Shown here piece by piece: positions 1 through 6,386 of a stretch of DNA of 6,430 nucleotides. Numbering within the stretch: the first letter of the stretch is position 1; every line of letters starts with the position of its first letter. A model generated the notes under the pieces. That model was given only the letters and a program-made list of their open reading frames with translations, was not told where the DNA came from and did no database searches. The DNA comes from Methylocapsa sp. (GTDB taxonomy: Bacteria; Pseudomonadota; Alphaproteobacteria; Rhizobiales; Beijerinckiaceae): the NCBI GenBank assembly GCA_003162995.1, contig PLUZ01000485.1, positions 5,962 through 12,391 on the forward strand, read 5' to 3'. The position numbers and the translations under genes were made by a program.

Positions 1-1
1 A

Positions 2-376
2 CGGTTGTCCCGTGATCTCTTGATGCGCGGGATCACCTACAAGCTCCAGGAGAGGCCGCTCGGCGGCCTTTCCCAATCGATCCTGCGCAAGCTGGAACGC
101 CTGAACCTCGACTCGGAGGCAAGCGACGCGCAAAAGCCCGCACCACCGATTTCGTTGAAGGCCGGCACCCGGCTCGTGCGTGAATGGCGCGGCGTCACCC
201 ATACCGTGCTTGTCCATGCCGACGGGTTCGAATGGAAGGGCCGGCGCTATCGGTCCCTCACAATTGTCGCGCGTGAGATCACTGCAGCCCATTGGTCGGG
301 TCCTCGTTTCTTCGGTTTAAGAAAGTACGCAGGCTGCTCCGTCGAGCGTGCAGGGGGCGAACATGCGGAAGCCTGA
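2..376 (+). CDS. DUF2924 family protein, 3' part (5' end outside window)
   Basis: This is the C-terminal part of a DUF2924 protein, a small family of unknown biochemical function usually encoded directly before a large serine recombinase in Rhizobiales mobile regions. The frame is open to the left edge. The first readable residues (LSRDLLMRGITYKLQE) match the middle of the family rather than a start, so the TTG at 5 is probably internal and the real start lies upstream. Family hallmarks visible are GTRLVREWRG, then HTVLV, then GFEWKGRRYRSL, and AREIT followed by WSGPRFFGL near the end. The last 14 bases overlap the ATG of the recombinase gene, which suggests translational coupling. A role in helping or regulating recombination is an inference from this pairing only. 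The family call is firm; the function is not known. Confidence 0.85.
   Translation, partial: RLSRDLLMRGITYKLQERPLGGLSQSILRKLERLNLDSEASDAQKPAPPISLKAGTRLVREWRGVTHTVLVHADGFEWKGRRYRSLTIVAREITAAHWSGPRFFGLRKYAGCSVERAGGEHAEA
352..357 (+). promoter_or_regulatory. Ribosome binding site deciding the recombinase start
   Basis: AGGGGG lies inside the end of the DUF2924 gene, five bases before the ATG at 363. It supports that ATG over the in-frame GTG at 348, which lies upstream of this site and so cannot use it. Confidence 0.6.
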
Positions 377-2093
377 TCGCCCGAAGTCCAGCCAGATTGT
401 TCGTTGCGCGATCTACACCCGAAAATCGTCCGACGATGGGCTCGAGCAGGAGTTCAACTCCCTGGACGCCCAGCGCGAAGCCTGCGAGGCCTACGTCACG
501 AGCCAGCGTCACGCCGGATGGATCGCGCTCCCCGAAATGTACGATGACGGCGGCCTCTCGGGCGGCTCGATGGAGCGCCCGTCCCTGCAGCGGCTCCTCT
601 CCGATATCAAGGCTGGCAAGGTTCAGATCATTGTCGTCTACAAGGTCGACCGCCTGACCCGCTCCCTCGCCGATTTCGCCAAGATCGTCGATGTGCTGGA
701 TGCCCATGACGCCTCGTTCGTCTCGGTGACGCAGCAGTTCAACACCACGACGTCGATGGGGCGTTTGACACTCAACATGCTCCTCTCCTTTGCCCAATTC
801 GAACGCGAGATCGCGGGCGAGCGCATTCGTGACAAGATCGCCGCGTCGAAGGCCAAGGGCATGTGGATGGGCGGCAATGTGCCGCTCGGCTACGACGTCA
901 GGGAACGGAAGCTGGTCGTCAATGAAGCCGAGGCGTCGACTGTCCGGATGATCTTCCAGCGCTACGCCGAGCTTGGCTCGGTCGCGCTGTTGAAGGCAGA
1001 GCTTGAGCGGGCCGGCATCGTGAGCAAGCGACGGGAGGGAGCCGGCAGAGAGCTTTCCGGCGGCAAGTGCTTTTCTCGCGGCGCGCTTTACCTGATGCTA
1101 CAGAACCACATCTATCGGGGCGAGGTCGCGCACAAGGACAAAATTTACCCAGGTCAGCACGAGGCGATCATCGAGCCAGAGCTGTGGCAGGCTGTTCAGG
1201 ACAGGCTCGCTGCCAGCCGGCGTGAGCGGTCGATGGCCGTTGGCGCCGAGGCACCGAGTCTGTTGTCGGGCCTGATCTTCGATAGCGACGGTGCTCGCCT
1301 CTCTCCCACGCATGCCGTCAAGAAGGGCAAGCGGTATCGATACTATGTCTCGACGCAGCTTATCACTGGCAGCCGCTCTGAGCATCCCAAAGGCCGGCGC
1401 ATTCCGGCGGGCGACATCGAAGGGCTGGTGCTCGACCGTCTGCGCGCGCTCTTCGCGTCTGCTGCGGAGGTCAGTGACGCCGTCGCACCGCTCGGCCTCG
1501 ACGCCGCGACCCAGCGAGGGGTGCTCGACCGATCGGTGAAGCTGGCGGAGCGCTGGACCACGCTTGCATCACTCGAGCTTCGCGAACTCGTGCATTCCTT
1601 GGTCCAGCAGATCCAGATTGACGAGGCCCAAATTTTGGTGTGGCTCAATCGAACCGCGATCGTGTCGAGCGTGACGCCCGATGCGCCTCCCAAGCCATCA
1701 GATTACGTGCCGACCTTAGAATCTTCGGTCCTGTCGATTACCGCAAGCCTTCGCCGGGCGGGAAAGGGTGTGCGGCTGGTGATCGGCAATGGCGCCGCGA
1801 AAGCGATCGACGATGGCCTGGCCTCCCTGATCGCCCGAGCGGTGGCAACGCGCAACATGCTCCTTGCGGGCCGTGATGACAGCATCGACGCCATGGCGTT
1901 GCGGCTCGGCGTCAGGCGCGATTATCTGGCGGTGCTCGTGCGTCTTTCATATCTCTCTCCCGAGATCGTTCGTGCGATCTTGGTTGGCCAACAGCCCATC
2001 GAGCTGACGCCGACGCGACTTGTAGCGCTTTCCAGAAATCTACCGCACGATTGGCAGGAGCAGCGGCGGCTCCTCGGATTTGCGCCTGCCTGA
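363..2093 (+). CDS. Large serine recombinase (recombinase family protein)
   Basis: A site-specific DNA recombinase of the large serine type, which cuts and rejoins att sites through a 5' phosphoserine link. With the ATG at 363 it has 576 residues. The N-terminal resolvase domain (about 14-160) shows YTRKS with likely nucleophile Ser22, NSLDAQ, the VDRLTR motif (95-100) and ERIRDK (153-158). A Recombinase domain follows (about 175-275, with GYDV and HIYRGEV), then a ribbon-like region (about 298-365, with SPTHAVKKGKRYRYY). That region has no cysteines, so it cannot form the usual zinc ribbon. The C-terminus (about 485-576) contains a helix-turn-helix-like stretch at about 506-540. I chose ATG 363 over the in-frame GTG at 348 because AGGGGG lies six bases before it. 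The gene overlaps the DUF2924 gene by 14 bases. It probably acts on a mobile segment lying mostly to the left. The open frame is intact with all visible catalytic residues, so it may be active. Confidence 0.93.
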   Translation: MRKPDRPKSSQIVRCAIYTRKSSDDGLEQEFNSLDAQREACEAYVTSQRHAGWIALPEMYDDGGLSGGSMERPSLQRLLSDIKAGKVQIIVVYKVDRLTRSLADFAKIVDVLDAHDASFVSVTQQFNTTTSMGRLTLNMLLSFAQFEREIAGERIRDKIAASKAKGMWMGGNVPLGYDVRERKLVVNEAEASTVRMIFQRYAELGSVALLKAELERAGIVSKRREGAGRELSGGKCFSRGALYLMLQNHIYRGEVAHKDKIYPGQHEAIIEPELWQAVQDRLAASRRERSMAVGAEAPSLLSGLIFDSDGARLSPTHAVKKGKRYRYYVSTQLITGSRSEHPKGRRIPAGDIEGLVLDRLRALFASAAEVSDAVAPLGLDAATQRGVLDRSVKLAERWTTLASLELRELVHSLVQQIQIDEAQILVWLNRTAIVSSVTPDAPPKPSDYVPTLESSVLSITASLRRAGKGVRLVIGNGAAKAIDDGLASLIARAVATRNMLLAGRDDSIDAMALRLGVRRDYLAVLVRLSYLSPEIVRAILVGQQPIELTPTRLVALSRNLPHDWQEQRRLLGFAPA

Positions 2094-2300
2094 CGCCGCG
2101 CCACTCCCACTCCAATGCTCGACATCTGACGGGTCAAAAAAGGGCCCTAGAGACCTTTCGCGCCTTCGCACGCGTCAGGCCGCGGTTTTGCGTCTCTGGA
2201 ATACGACCATTGTGATGGAGGGCCAGTAACCGGCGGATATGTCGGCCGACTTTTGGCGGAAACGAAAAGCAACAAACTCCAGTAATATCAGCTAGTTACG

Positions 2301-2374
2301 TGGCTGGGGGACCTGGATTCGAACCAGGATTAACGGAGTCAGAGTCCGCGGTTCTACCGTTGAACTATCCCCCA
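2301..2374 (-). tRNA. tRNA-Gln (anticodon CUG)
   Basis: Read on the minus strand, the 74 bases fold as a complete tRNA. The 7-bp acceptor stem TGGGGGA/TCCCCCA is perfect. The D arm contains AGTTCAACGGTAGAAC. The anticodon loop CTCTGAC gives anticodon CTG, reading CAG glutamine codons. The T arm has the classic GGTTCGAATCC. The discriminator base is G and the 3' CCA is encoded. It lies between moeB, upstream in the same direction, and the end of the recombinase region. tRNA genes are frequent integration targets, but I see no second copy of its 3' end in this window. Confidence 0.96.
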
Positions 2375-2450
2375 CCGGTTCACCAGCGATATCCTTAACG
2401 ATAAAGACTTCGCCGCCGGCAACATCGCATAGGCTTCAGAGTGAAACCGT

Positions 2451-2479
2451 GGTCTAGTTGCTGGTTCACGGACTGTCAA
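2451..2479 (-). promoter_or_regulatory. Likely sigma-70-type promoter for tRNA-Gln
   Basis: On the minus strand there is a perfect TTGACA (-35, at 2474-2479), a 17-base spacer, and TAGACC (-10, at 2451-2456), which keeps the T and A at the first two positions and the A at the fourth. Transcription would start near 2444, about 70 bases before the mature tRNA 5' end, so the leader would have to be removed by processing. The site lies in the gap after the moeB stop, where a separate tRNA promoter is expected. Read-through from moeB is also possible. Confidence 0.6.
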
Positions 2480-2511
2480 CGCTTGGCGCGCGCTGTTTCC
2501 TTCCATGCACC

Positions 2512-3294
2512 CTATGATGCGGCGGTGGCGGTTCCGTTCAGCGGATTGGCTGGATCCCAGCGGTAGCGCAATGTCTCGAAACGCATATTGAGCGCATCGA
2601 CGAGCACAAGCTTGCCCACAAGTCCTTCGCCAAAACCGACAATTTCACGGAGGACTTCCAGGGCCATCATCGCGCCAAGAATGCCTGTCAGAGCGCCGAG
2701 CACACCAGCCTCGGAACACACCGGCACCGTGCCTTCCGGAGGCGGCTCCGGATAAAGGCAACGGTAGGTTGGATTAGGTTCGCCCGAAGGACCCTTTTCA
2801 TAAGGCCGCAAGACAGTCAGCGAGCCGTCGAACACACCAACCGCGGCGGTCACCAGCGGGCGCCTTTCATAAAAGCACGCGTCGGACACCGCATAGCGGG
2901 TTACAAAATTGTCCGAGCCATCGGCGACGACATCGAAAGCGCCGGCCATGGCCCGGGCATTATCCCGCGTGAGCCGCGCATGCAGCGCGGTGACCTTGAC
3001 GTGAGGATTCAATCTTGCGATCGCAGCGCTCGCGCTTTCGACTTTGGCACGGCCAATGTCAGCCGTCCCATACAGAACCTGGCGCTGCAGGTTCGACAGC
3101 GAGACTTCGTCGTCGTCGACGATGCCGATCTCACCAACGCCCGCTGCGGTGAGATACTGAAGGAGCGGCGATCCGAGACCACCCGCGCCAATGACAAGTA
3201 CGCGCGCAGCCTTCAGCTTCTGCTGGCCAGGTCCGCCAACGCCGTGCAGCACGATATGGCGCGCGTAGCGTTCGATTTCCTTGGGGGAGAACAT
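2512..3294 (-). CDS. moeB: MoeB/ThiF/HesA-family adenylyltransferase, probably molybdopterin-synthase adenylyltransferase
   Basis: E1-like cytoplasmic enzyme that uses ATP to adenylate the C-terminal glycine of a ubiquitin-like sulfur carrier, probably MoaD in molybdenum cofactor synthesis. The 260 residues are close to the length of E. coli MoeB. Visible family residues are Arg12, the nucleotide-binding GAGGLG (36-41), Asp60, NLQRQ (68-72), Lys84 and DGSDN with Asp128. TYRCLYPEPP is followed by PVCSEAGVLG with the conserved Cys193. The two CxxC zinc motifs of E. coli MoeB are absent: only Cys179 remains of the first, and the tail (RYRWDPANPLNG) has none. This state seems usual in alphaproteobacteria. 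No rhodanese domain is fused. ThiF is the main alternative, but no thi or moa gene is in view. The start has only a weak GAG as ribosome binding site. The gene runs divergently from the kinase gene and in the same direction as tRNA-Gln downstream. Confidence 0.88.
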   Translation of the reverse strand: MFSPKEIERYARHIVLHGVGGPGQQKLKAARVLVIGAGGLGSPLLQYLTAAGVGEIGIVDDDEVSLSNLQRQVLYGTADIGRAKVESASAAIARLNPHVKVTALHARLTRDNARAMAGAFDVVADGSDNFVTRYAVSDACFYERRPLVTAAVGVFDGSLTVLRPYEKGPSGEPNPTYRCLYPEPPPEGTVPVCSEAGVLGALTGILGAMMALEVLREIVGFGEGLVGKLVLVDALNMRFETLRYRWDPANPLNGTATAAS

Positions 3295-3429
3295 GGCGAG
3301 GTCTCACAAAGCTAAAGCAACAGCTGGCCTTGATAGAAGGCATGGGCGAGCATTTCCTCGCAATCTCGGGTTCGAAAACAAGGAAGTCAATGCCGGTTTC
3401 CGCCGGCTTCGTGGCAAAGAAAAGCGGCC

Positions 3430-3457
3430 TTGACCCCTCCCCCTGCCTTGATATTCT
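3430..3457 (+). promoter_or_regulatory. Likely promoter of the hybrid histidine kinase gene
   Basis: TTGACC (-35, 3430-3435) is followed by a 16-base spacer and TATTCT (-10, 3452-3457). The -35 matches the strong TTGAC core preferred in alphaproteobacteria, and the -10 matches the consensus at four of six bases. Transcription would begin near 3464, giving a leader of about 25 bases before ATG 3490. The -10 element lies within the palindrome at 3452-3463. Confidence 0.5.
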
Positions 3458-3463
3458 AGAATA
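3452..3463. promoter_or_regulatory. Perfect 12-bp palindrome over the likely -10 region; possible operator
   Basis: TATTCTAGAATA reads the same on both strands. It covers the proposed -10 of the kinase promoter, in the divergent region between moeB and the kinase gene. A repressor dimer bound here would block that promoter. No binding protein can be named, and an AT-rich palindrome of this size could also be chance. Confidence 0.35.
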
Positions 3464-3489
3464 GGTCGCTTGAGCAGATAAAGCACACA

Positions 3490-5739
3490 ATGAGTTGGAG
3501 CCGGCGATCCATGCAACGGATTTCAATCAGCCGCGCCGATTTCGCTCCCGCCTTACTTTTTGCCCTGGTGCCGCTTGCTTTTCTCGCCGCGATCACATTC
3601 TACCAATTTTTCAAGAACGTGCCCGACGCAAGATTGGCACGCGAAGACACCAAAAAAACTTTTCTCATCGTGCGCACCGCGAGTGCCGTGGACGAAGCGA
3701 TTCAGGATGCGGAGCGAGGCCAGCGCGGCTATCTGATTACTGGCCGCGACTCCTATCTCGATCCTTACAATAGCGCCAAGGAACGTTTGCCGCAGCTGCT
3801 CGTCGATTTGCAACAGGCCGTTGCCGACAGGCCCGAACAGCAACGCAGGCTGCTCGCTCTCCAGGGCGACCTGACGACCAAAATGAACGAATTGGCCGAG
3901 ACGATCGCAAGGCGGCGCGAACAAGGCTTCGGCGCGGCTCAGGCGATGGTGAATACCGATGCCGGGCGGATTGCGATGGAGGCTGTCGAAGCCGACATTG
4001 GCGCGATCATAGATGCCGCCGATATGCGACTGCAGGCGCGGATGGCAACCGCGGAATCGTTGGAACAACGCGTGCTGATGACCTTCCTGATAGGAAGCAT
4101 CATCGCGGCTTGCGCGCTCATCGCCGGCGCAATTCTTCTCGCCAGGGCCTATCGCCGGGCGGCATCCTCGGAACGCCTACTGCAAGCGACGCTCGACAGT
4201 GTGCGCGAGGGCGTGGCGGCGTTTGACGCGGATCGCCGCCTGATCGCCTGGAACCAAACGTTCTCGCGAATGCTCAAGCTGCCAAGGAGGACGCTGCGGC
4301 GCCGTGAAGCCTTGCCCGCCGGCAAGACAACCGAAATCGACCGGTTCAACGATTATTTCGAGACTCTCGATGCGGAGGTCAAACAGACCGGCCGGGCGGC
4401 GCTCATGGAGTCCAAGGAAGCGGACGGAAGGTCACTGGAGATCTTTCATAAACCAGCCGAAGATGGAGGCTCCGTCACCACTTTGCTCGACAGAACCGAG
4501 CTGCGTCAAACCGAGGAAGCGTTGCGCCAGGCGCAGAAGCTTGAGGCGCTCGGCCAAATGACAGGTGGAATCGCGCATGACTTCAATAACCTCCTCACTG
4601 TCATTATCGGTGCGACGCATCTTCTGCAGCGCGCCGTGGCCAAGGACGCGCAGGCGCTCCAGCGTATCGATATGGTGACGGCTGCGGCCGAGCGCGGTGC
4701 CCGGCTGATCCAGCAGCTCCTCGCCTTTGCGCGCCGGCAACCGCTCGAGCCGGAAATTGTCAACCTTGGCCACCTCATGACGGAGGTTCTCCCGATGGTG
4801 CGGCGCGCGGTTGGAGAAAAGGTCAGCGTCGAATATGTAACCAGCGGCGGCCTCTGGAACACCACCATCGATGCGACCCAGTTCCAGACGGCGGTTTTGA
4901 ACCTTGCGATCAACGGACGCGATGCCATGCCGGATGGCGGCAAGCTGACGATTGAAGTCGCAAACGCGGCGCTCGACGATGCGTATGCCGCGAGCCATCC
5001 GGAAGTGGAACCTGGTCAATATGTCATGTTCGCGATCACCGACACCGGCAAGGGCATGGACGCGGCAACTTCCATGCGCGCCCTCGATCCGTTTTTTACG
5101 ACGAAGCCTGTCGGCGAAGGCACTGGGCTTGGGCTTCCACAAGTCTATGGCTTTGTCAAACAGACAGGCGGACATCTGAAAATCTACAGCGAGGTCGACG
5201 AGGGCACGACCATTAAGCTTTATCTTCCCCGCGAACTTGGCGATGTGTTCTCTCAGCCGCGCCAAGCGGCAGCGCTCGCGCTCGCCGGCACCGAAACAGT
5301 GCTCTTGGTCGATGACGACGAAATTGTCCGCGCGACCGTTGCTTCTATGCTGGAAAGCCTGGGCTATGAAGTGCTCACGGCATCGAGCGGCGTGGAGGCC
5401 TTATCCATCCTCGAAAATGGCACGGCGATCGCTCTGTTGTTCACGGACGTCGTTATGCCGGGTCCAATCAGTGGCCGCAAACTTGCCGAACGGGCGGTGG
5501 AAATCAATCCGGCGATCAAGATATTGTTTACCTCTGGCTACACGGAAAATTCCATTGTTCACCACAGCCGGCTCGACACTGGAGTGGAGTTTTTAAGCAA
5601 GCCTTTTGATCGAGAACGGCTTGCCGTAAAGGTTCGCCGTGTGCTCGACGGACCGGCCAAGAAAACCGGAGACTCCGGACCAAATGGAACCGGAGGCCAG
5701 GCACCCACAGACCTCTCCTCCTCTTCGGCAGGTCAATGA
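3490..5739 (+). CDS. Membrane-bound hybrid histidine kinase (CHASE3-PAS-HisKA-HATPase-REC)
   Basis: A 749-residue sensor kinase. A first membrane helix (about 19-41) leads to a periplasmic CHASE3 domain (about 42-190, with the typical ERGQRGYLITG at 75-85), a second helix (about 196-220), and a PAS domain (about 226-336). A HisKA domain follows with likely phosphoacceptor His363 in GGIAHDFNNLLT. The HATPase domain has N-box Asn475, DTGKG (518-522), PFFTTK and GEGTGLGL (542-549). The C-terminal receiver (about 603-720) has acidic residues 608-610, phosphoacceptor Asp653 in FTDVVMPG, Thr681/Ser682 and Lys704. A low-complexity Ser/Gly-rich tail ends it. All catalytic residues are present, so phosphate can pass from His363 to Asp653. 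The signal is unknown, and no partner regulator or phosphotransfer protein is encoded nearby. ATG 3490 is used; ATG 3511, ten bases after GGAG at 3497-3500, is an alternative start only seven codons shorter. Confidence 0.92.
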   Translation: MSWSRRSMQRISISRADFAPALLFALVPLAFLAAITFYQFFKNVPDARLAREDTKKTFLIVRTASAVDEAIQDAERGQRGYLITGRDSYLDPYNSAKERLPQLLVDLQQAVADRPEQQRRLLALQGDLTTKMNELAETIARRREQGFGAAQAMVNTDAGRIAMEAVEADIGAIIDAADMRLQARMATAESLEQRVLMTFLIGSIIAACALIAGAILLARAYRRAASSERLLQATLDSVREGVAAFDADRRLIAWNQTFSRMLKLPRRTLRRREALPAGKTTEIDRFNDYFETLDAEVKQTGRAALMESKEADGRSLEIFHKPAEDGGSVTTLLDRTELRQTEEALRQAQKLEALGQMTGGIAHDFNNLLTVIIGATHLLQRAVAKDAQALQRIDMVTAAAERGARLIQQLLAFARRQPLEPEIVNLGHLMTEVLPMVRRAVGEKVSVEYVTSGGLWNTTIDATQFQTAVLNLAINGRDAMPDGGKLTIEVANAALDDAYAASHPEVEPGQYVMFAITDTGKGMDAATSMRALDPFFTTKPVGEGTGLGLPQVYGFVKQTGGHLKIYSEVDEGTTIKLYLPRELGDVFSQPRQAAALALAGTETVLLVDDDEIVRATVASMLESLGYEVLTASSGVEALSILENGTAIALLFTDVVMPGPISGRKLAERAVEINPAIKILFTSGYTENSIVHHSRLDTGVEFLSKPFDRERLAVKVRRVLDGPAKKTGDSGPNGTGGQAPTDLSSSSAGQ

Positions 5740-5756
5740 GACCCGGGGCGTGCCGC

Positions 5757-5799
5757 GACCATGATTGCTTCTAGATGAATCGCTCATGGTCCCTATCTC
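5757..5799 (+). terminator. Possible terminator-like hairpin after the kinase gene
   Basis: GACCATGA (5757-5764) pairs perfectly with TCATGGTC (5784-5791) across a 19-base loop. A T-rich stretch (TATCTCTTTGTTTTC) follows. The hairpin starts 17 bases after the kinase stop. The loop is long and the T-run is interrupted, so this is a weak terminator candidate and could be part of the neighbouring repeat. Confidence 0.35.
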
Positions 5800-5810
5800 T
5801 TTGTTTTCTC

Positions 5811-5971
5811 GTATGATCTTTCCCAAAAAGGCTGCAACTTTTTGGGATCAAGCCCTAGATCACGATGAGATTGGATTGAATCAATGCATAATTATGAACG
5901 TGACTGATTCCTTAAAGGTTAGAGCGGGCTGCGGGCGGAAAACTGGTGTGCACTTTTCCCCATCCCGCTCT
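5811..5971. repeat. Two-palindrome intergenic repeat, RIME-like
   Basis: The first palindrome (5811-5858) has the perfect stem CCCAAAAAG / CTTTTTGGG (5822-5830 with 5838-5846, 7-base loop), extended by TGAT/ATCA outside, and ends in CTAG. A linker follows containing ATTGAATCAAT. The second palindrome has AGAGCGGG / CCCGCTCT (5921-5928 with 5964-5971) and an inner stem GGAAAA / TTTTCC (5937-5942 with 5954-5959). The architecture and word use resemble the mosaic palindromic intergenic elements (RIME type) abundant in Rhizobiales genomes. That similarity is from memory. The stems themselves are directly visible. Confidence 0.7.
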
Positions 5972-6104
5972 GGTCCACGATGAAAGAATTCTTGGAAAAA
6001 AACTGTGTCCTTGCTGGATTTCATGAATGAGATCGTGTTCAAGACAAGACCGCACCACCACCGCCATCTTTCATACGCATCCTTCAGAATAAGGGCTTAA
6101 CGGA

Positions 6105-6341
6105 ATGCAACTGAAATCTGCTTTTTTTCTCGTTATGATCTCGCTGTCCCTGACCGCTCCAGCTCTCTGCCAATCCGGTCTGCGGGCGCAGCAGGAACAG
6201 GCATGTCAGGATGACGCTTACCGCCTGTGCCCCGATGAGATTCCCGACGAGGCGCGCGTAGCCAATTGCCTAGGGCGCCAGAAAGCCAGACTCAGTCCCG
6301 CATGCCGCGCGATGTTCAAGCAACCGCCCCGCCAACGCTAG
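6105..6341 (+). CDS. Small secreted cysteine-rich protein, Cys-rich (GLG1/FGFR-type) repeat-like
   Basis: A 78-residue protein with an N-terminal signal peptide: Lys4, a hydrophobic core at about 6-18, then a likely signal peptidase I site after Ala20 (APA) or Cys22 (ALC). It is therefore probably periplasmic. PALC is not a proper lipobox, so a lipoprotein is unlikely. The mature part has four spaced cysteines (34, 42, 55, 67) in the pattern C-7-C-12-C-11-C, with ACQDDAYRLCPDE and VANCLGRQKARLSPAC. This resembles one cysteine-rich repeat of the GLG1/FGFR type, found in many small exported Rhizobiales proteins of unknown role. Two disulfide bonds are likely by inference. AAGGG at 6091-6095, nine bases before ATG 6105, supports the start. 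The TAG stop overlaps a repeat palindrome. No operon partner is visible, and its function is unknown. Confidence 0.75.
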   Translation: MQLKSAFFLVMISLSLTAPALCQSGLRAQQEQACQDDAYRLCPDEIPDEARVANCLGRQKARLSPACRAMFKQPPRQR

Positions 6342-6386
6342 AGCATGCCCCGAAGAAGTTGCCCGGCTTTTTCGGTTTTGACATGC
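6338..6386 (-). repeat. Second intergenic palindrome, related to 5811-5858 in inverted orientation; possible terminator
   Basis: CCGAAGAAG (6350-6358) pairs with CTTTTTCGG (6367-6375) through one G-T wobble and an 8-base loop. Outside it GCATG (6343-6347) pairs with CATGC (6382-6386). Its reverse complement aligns with the palindrome at 5811-5858 at roughly 32 of 49 positions by eye, and both end in CTAG. The stem is followed by TTTT on the plus strand, so it could also end transcription of the small gene, whose stop codon TAG (6339-6341) is part of the element's CTAG edge. Confidence 0.6.

Larger units (their letters stand above)
5740..6104. other. Intergenic region of 365 bases, no supported gene
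   Basis: Between the kinase stop and the small secreted protein gene I find no convincing coding sequence. Short open frames here lack family features and cross repeat palindromes. The left half holds a hairpin at 5757-5791 and a two-palindrome repeat at about 5811-5971. The right half (about 5972-6104) should carry the promoter of the gene at 6105, but I see no clear -35/-10 pair there. Base composition is visibly more AT-rich than in the genes. Confidence 0.6.

Noticed and set aside
279..797. Minus-strand open frame of 172 codons across the start of the recombinase gene.
   Set aside because: It opposes the conserved catalytic domain of the recombinase and shows no family motif.
2149..2197. 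AGAGAC / GTCTCT inverted repeat downstream of the recombinase, considered as a terminator or att site.
   Set aside because: Only six pairs across a 37-base loop with no T-run; expected by chance.
2092..2229. A short open frame in the gap after the recombinase, ending at TAA 2227-2229, with a plausible-looking end (RQAAVLRLWNTTIVMEGQ).
   Set aside because: It has no good start codon or ribosome site and is very short. It could be a remnant of a third gene of the element, but nothing identifies it.
3362..3390. Minus-strand TTGACT, 17-base spacer, GAGATT as a possible moeB promoter.
   Set aside because: The -35 is fair but the -10 match is poor, so it is not listed as a feature.
3392..3407. 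GCCGG/CCGGC hairpin between moeB and the kinase gene.
   Set aside because: A five-bp stem with no T-run on either strand; common in high-GC DNA.
4432..5265. Long minus-strand open frame of 277 codons inside the kinase gene.
   Set aside because: It is antisense to the conserved kinase domains and has no recognisable protein features; a high-GC codon shadow.
5811..5971. Considered whether the repeated palindromes form a CRISPR array or an insertion sequence.
   Set aside because: There are no regularly spaced identical repeats with spacers, and no transposase gene; they fit intergenic palindromic elements better.
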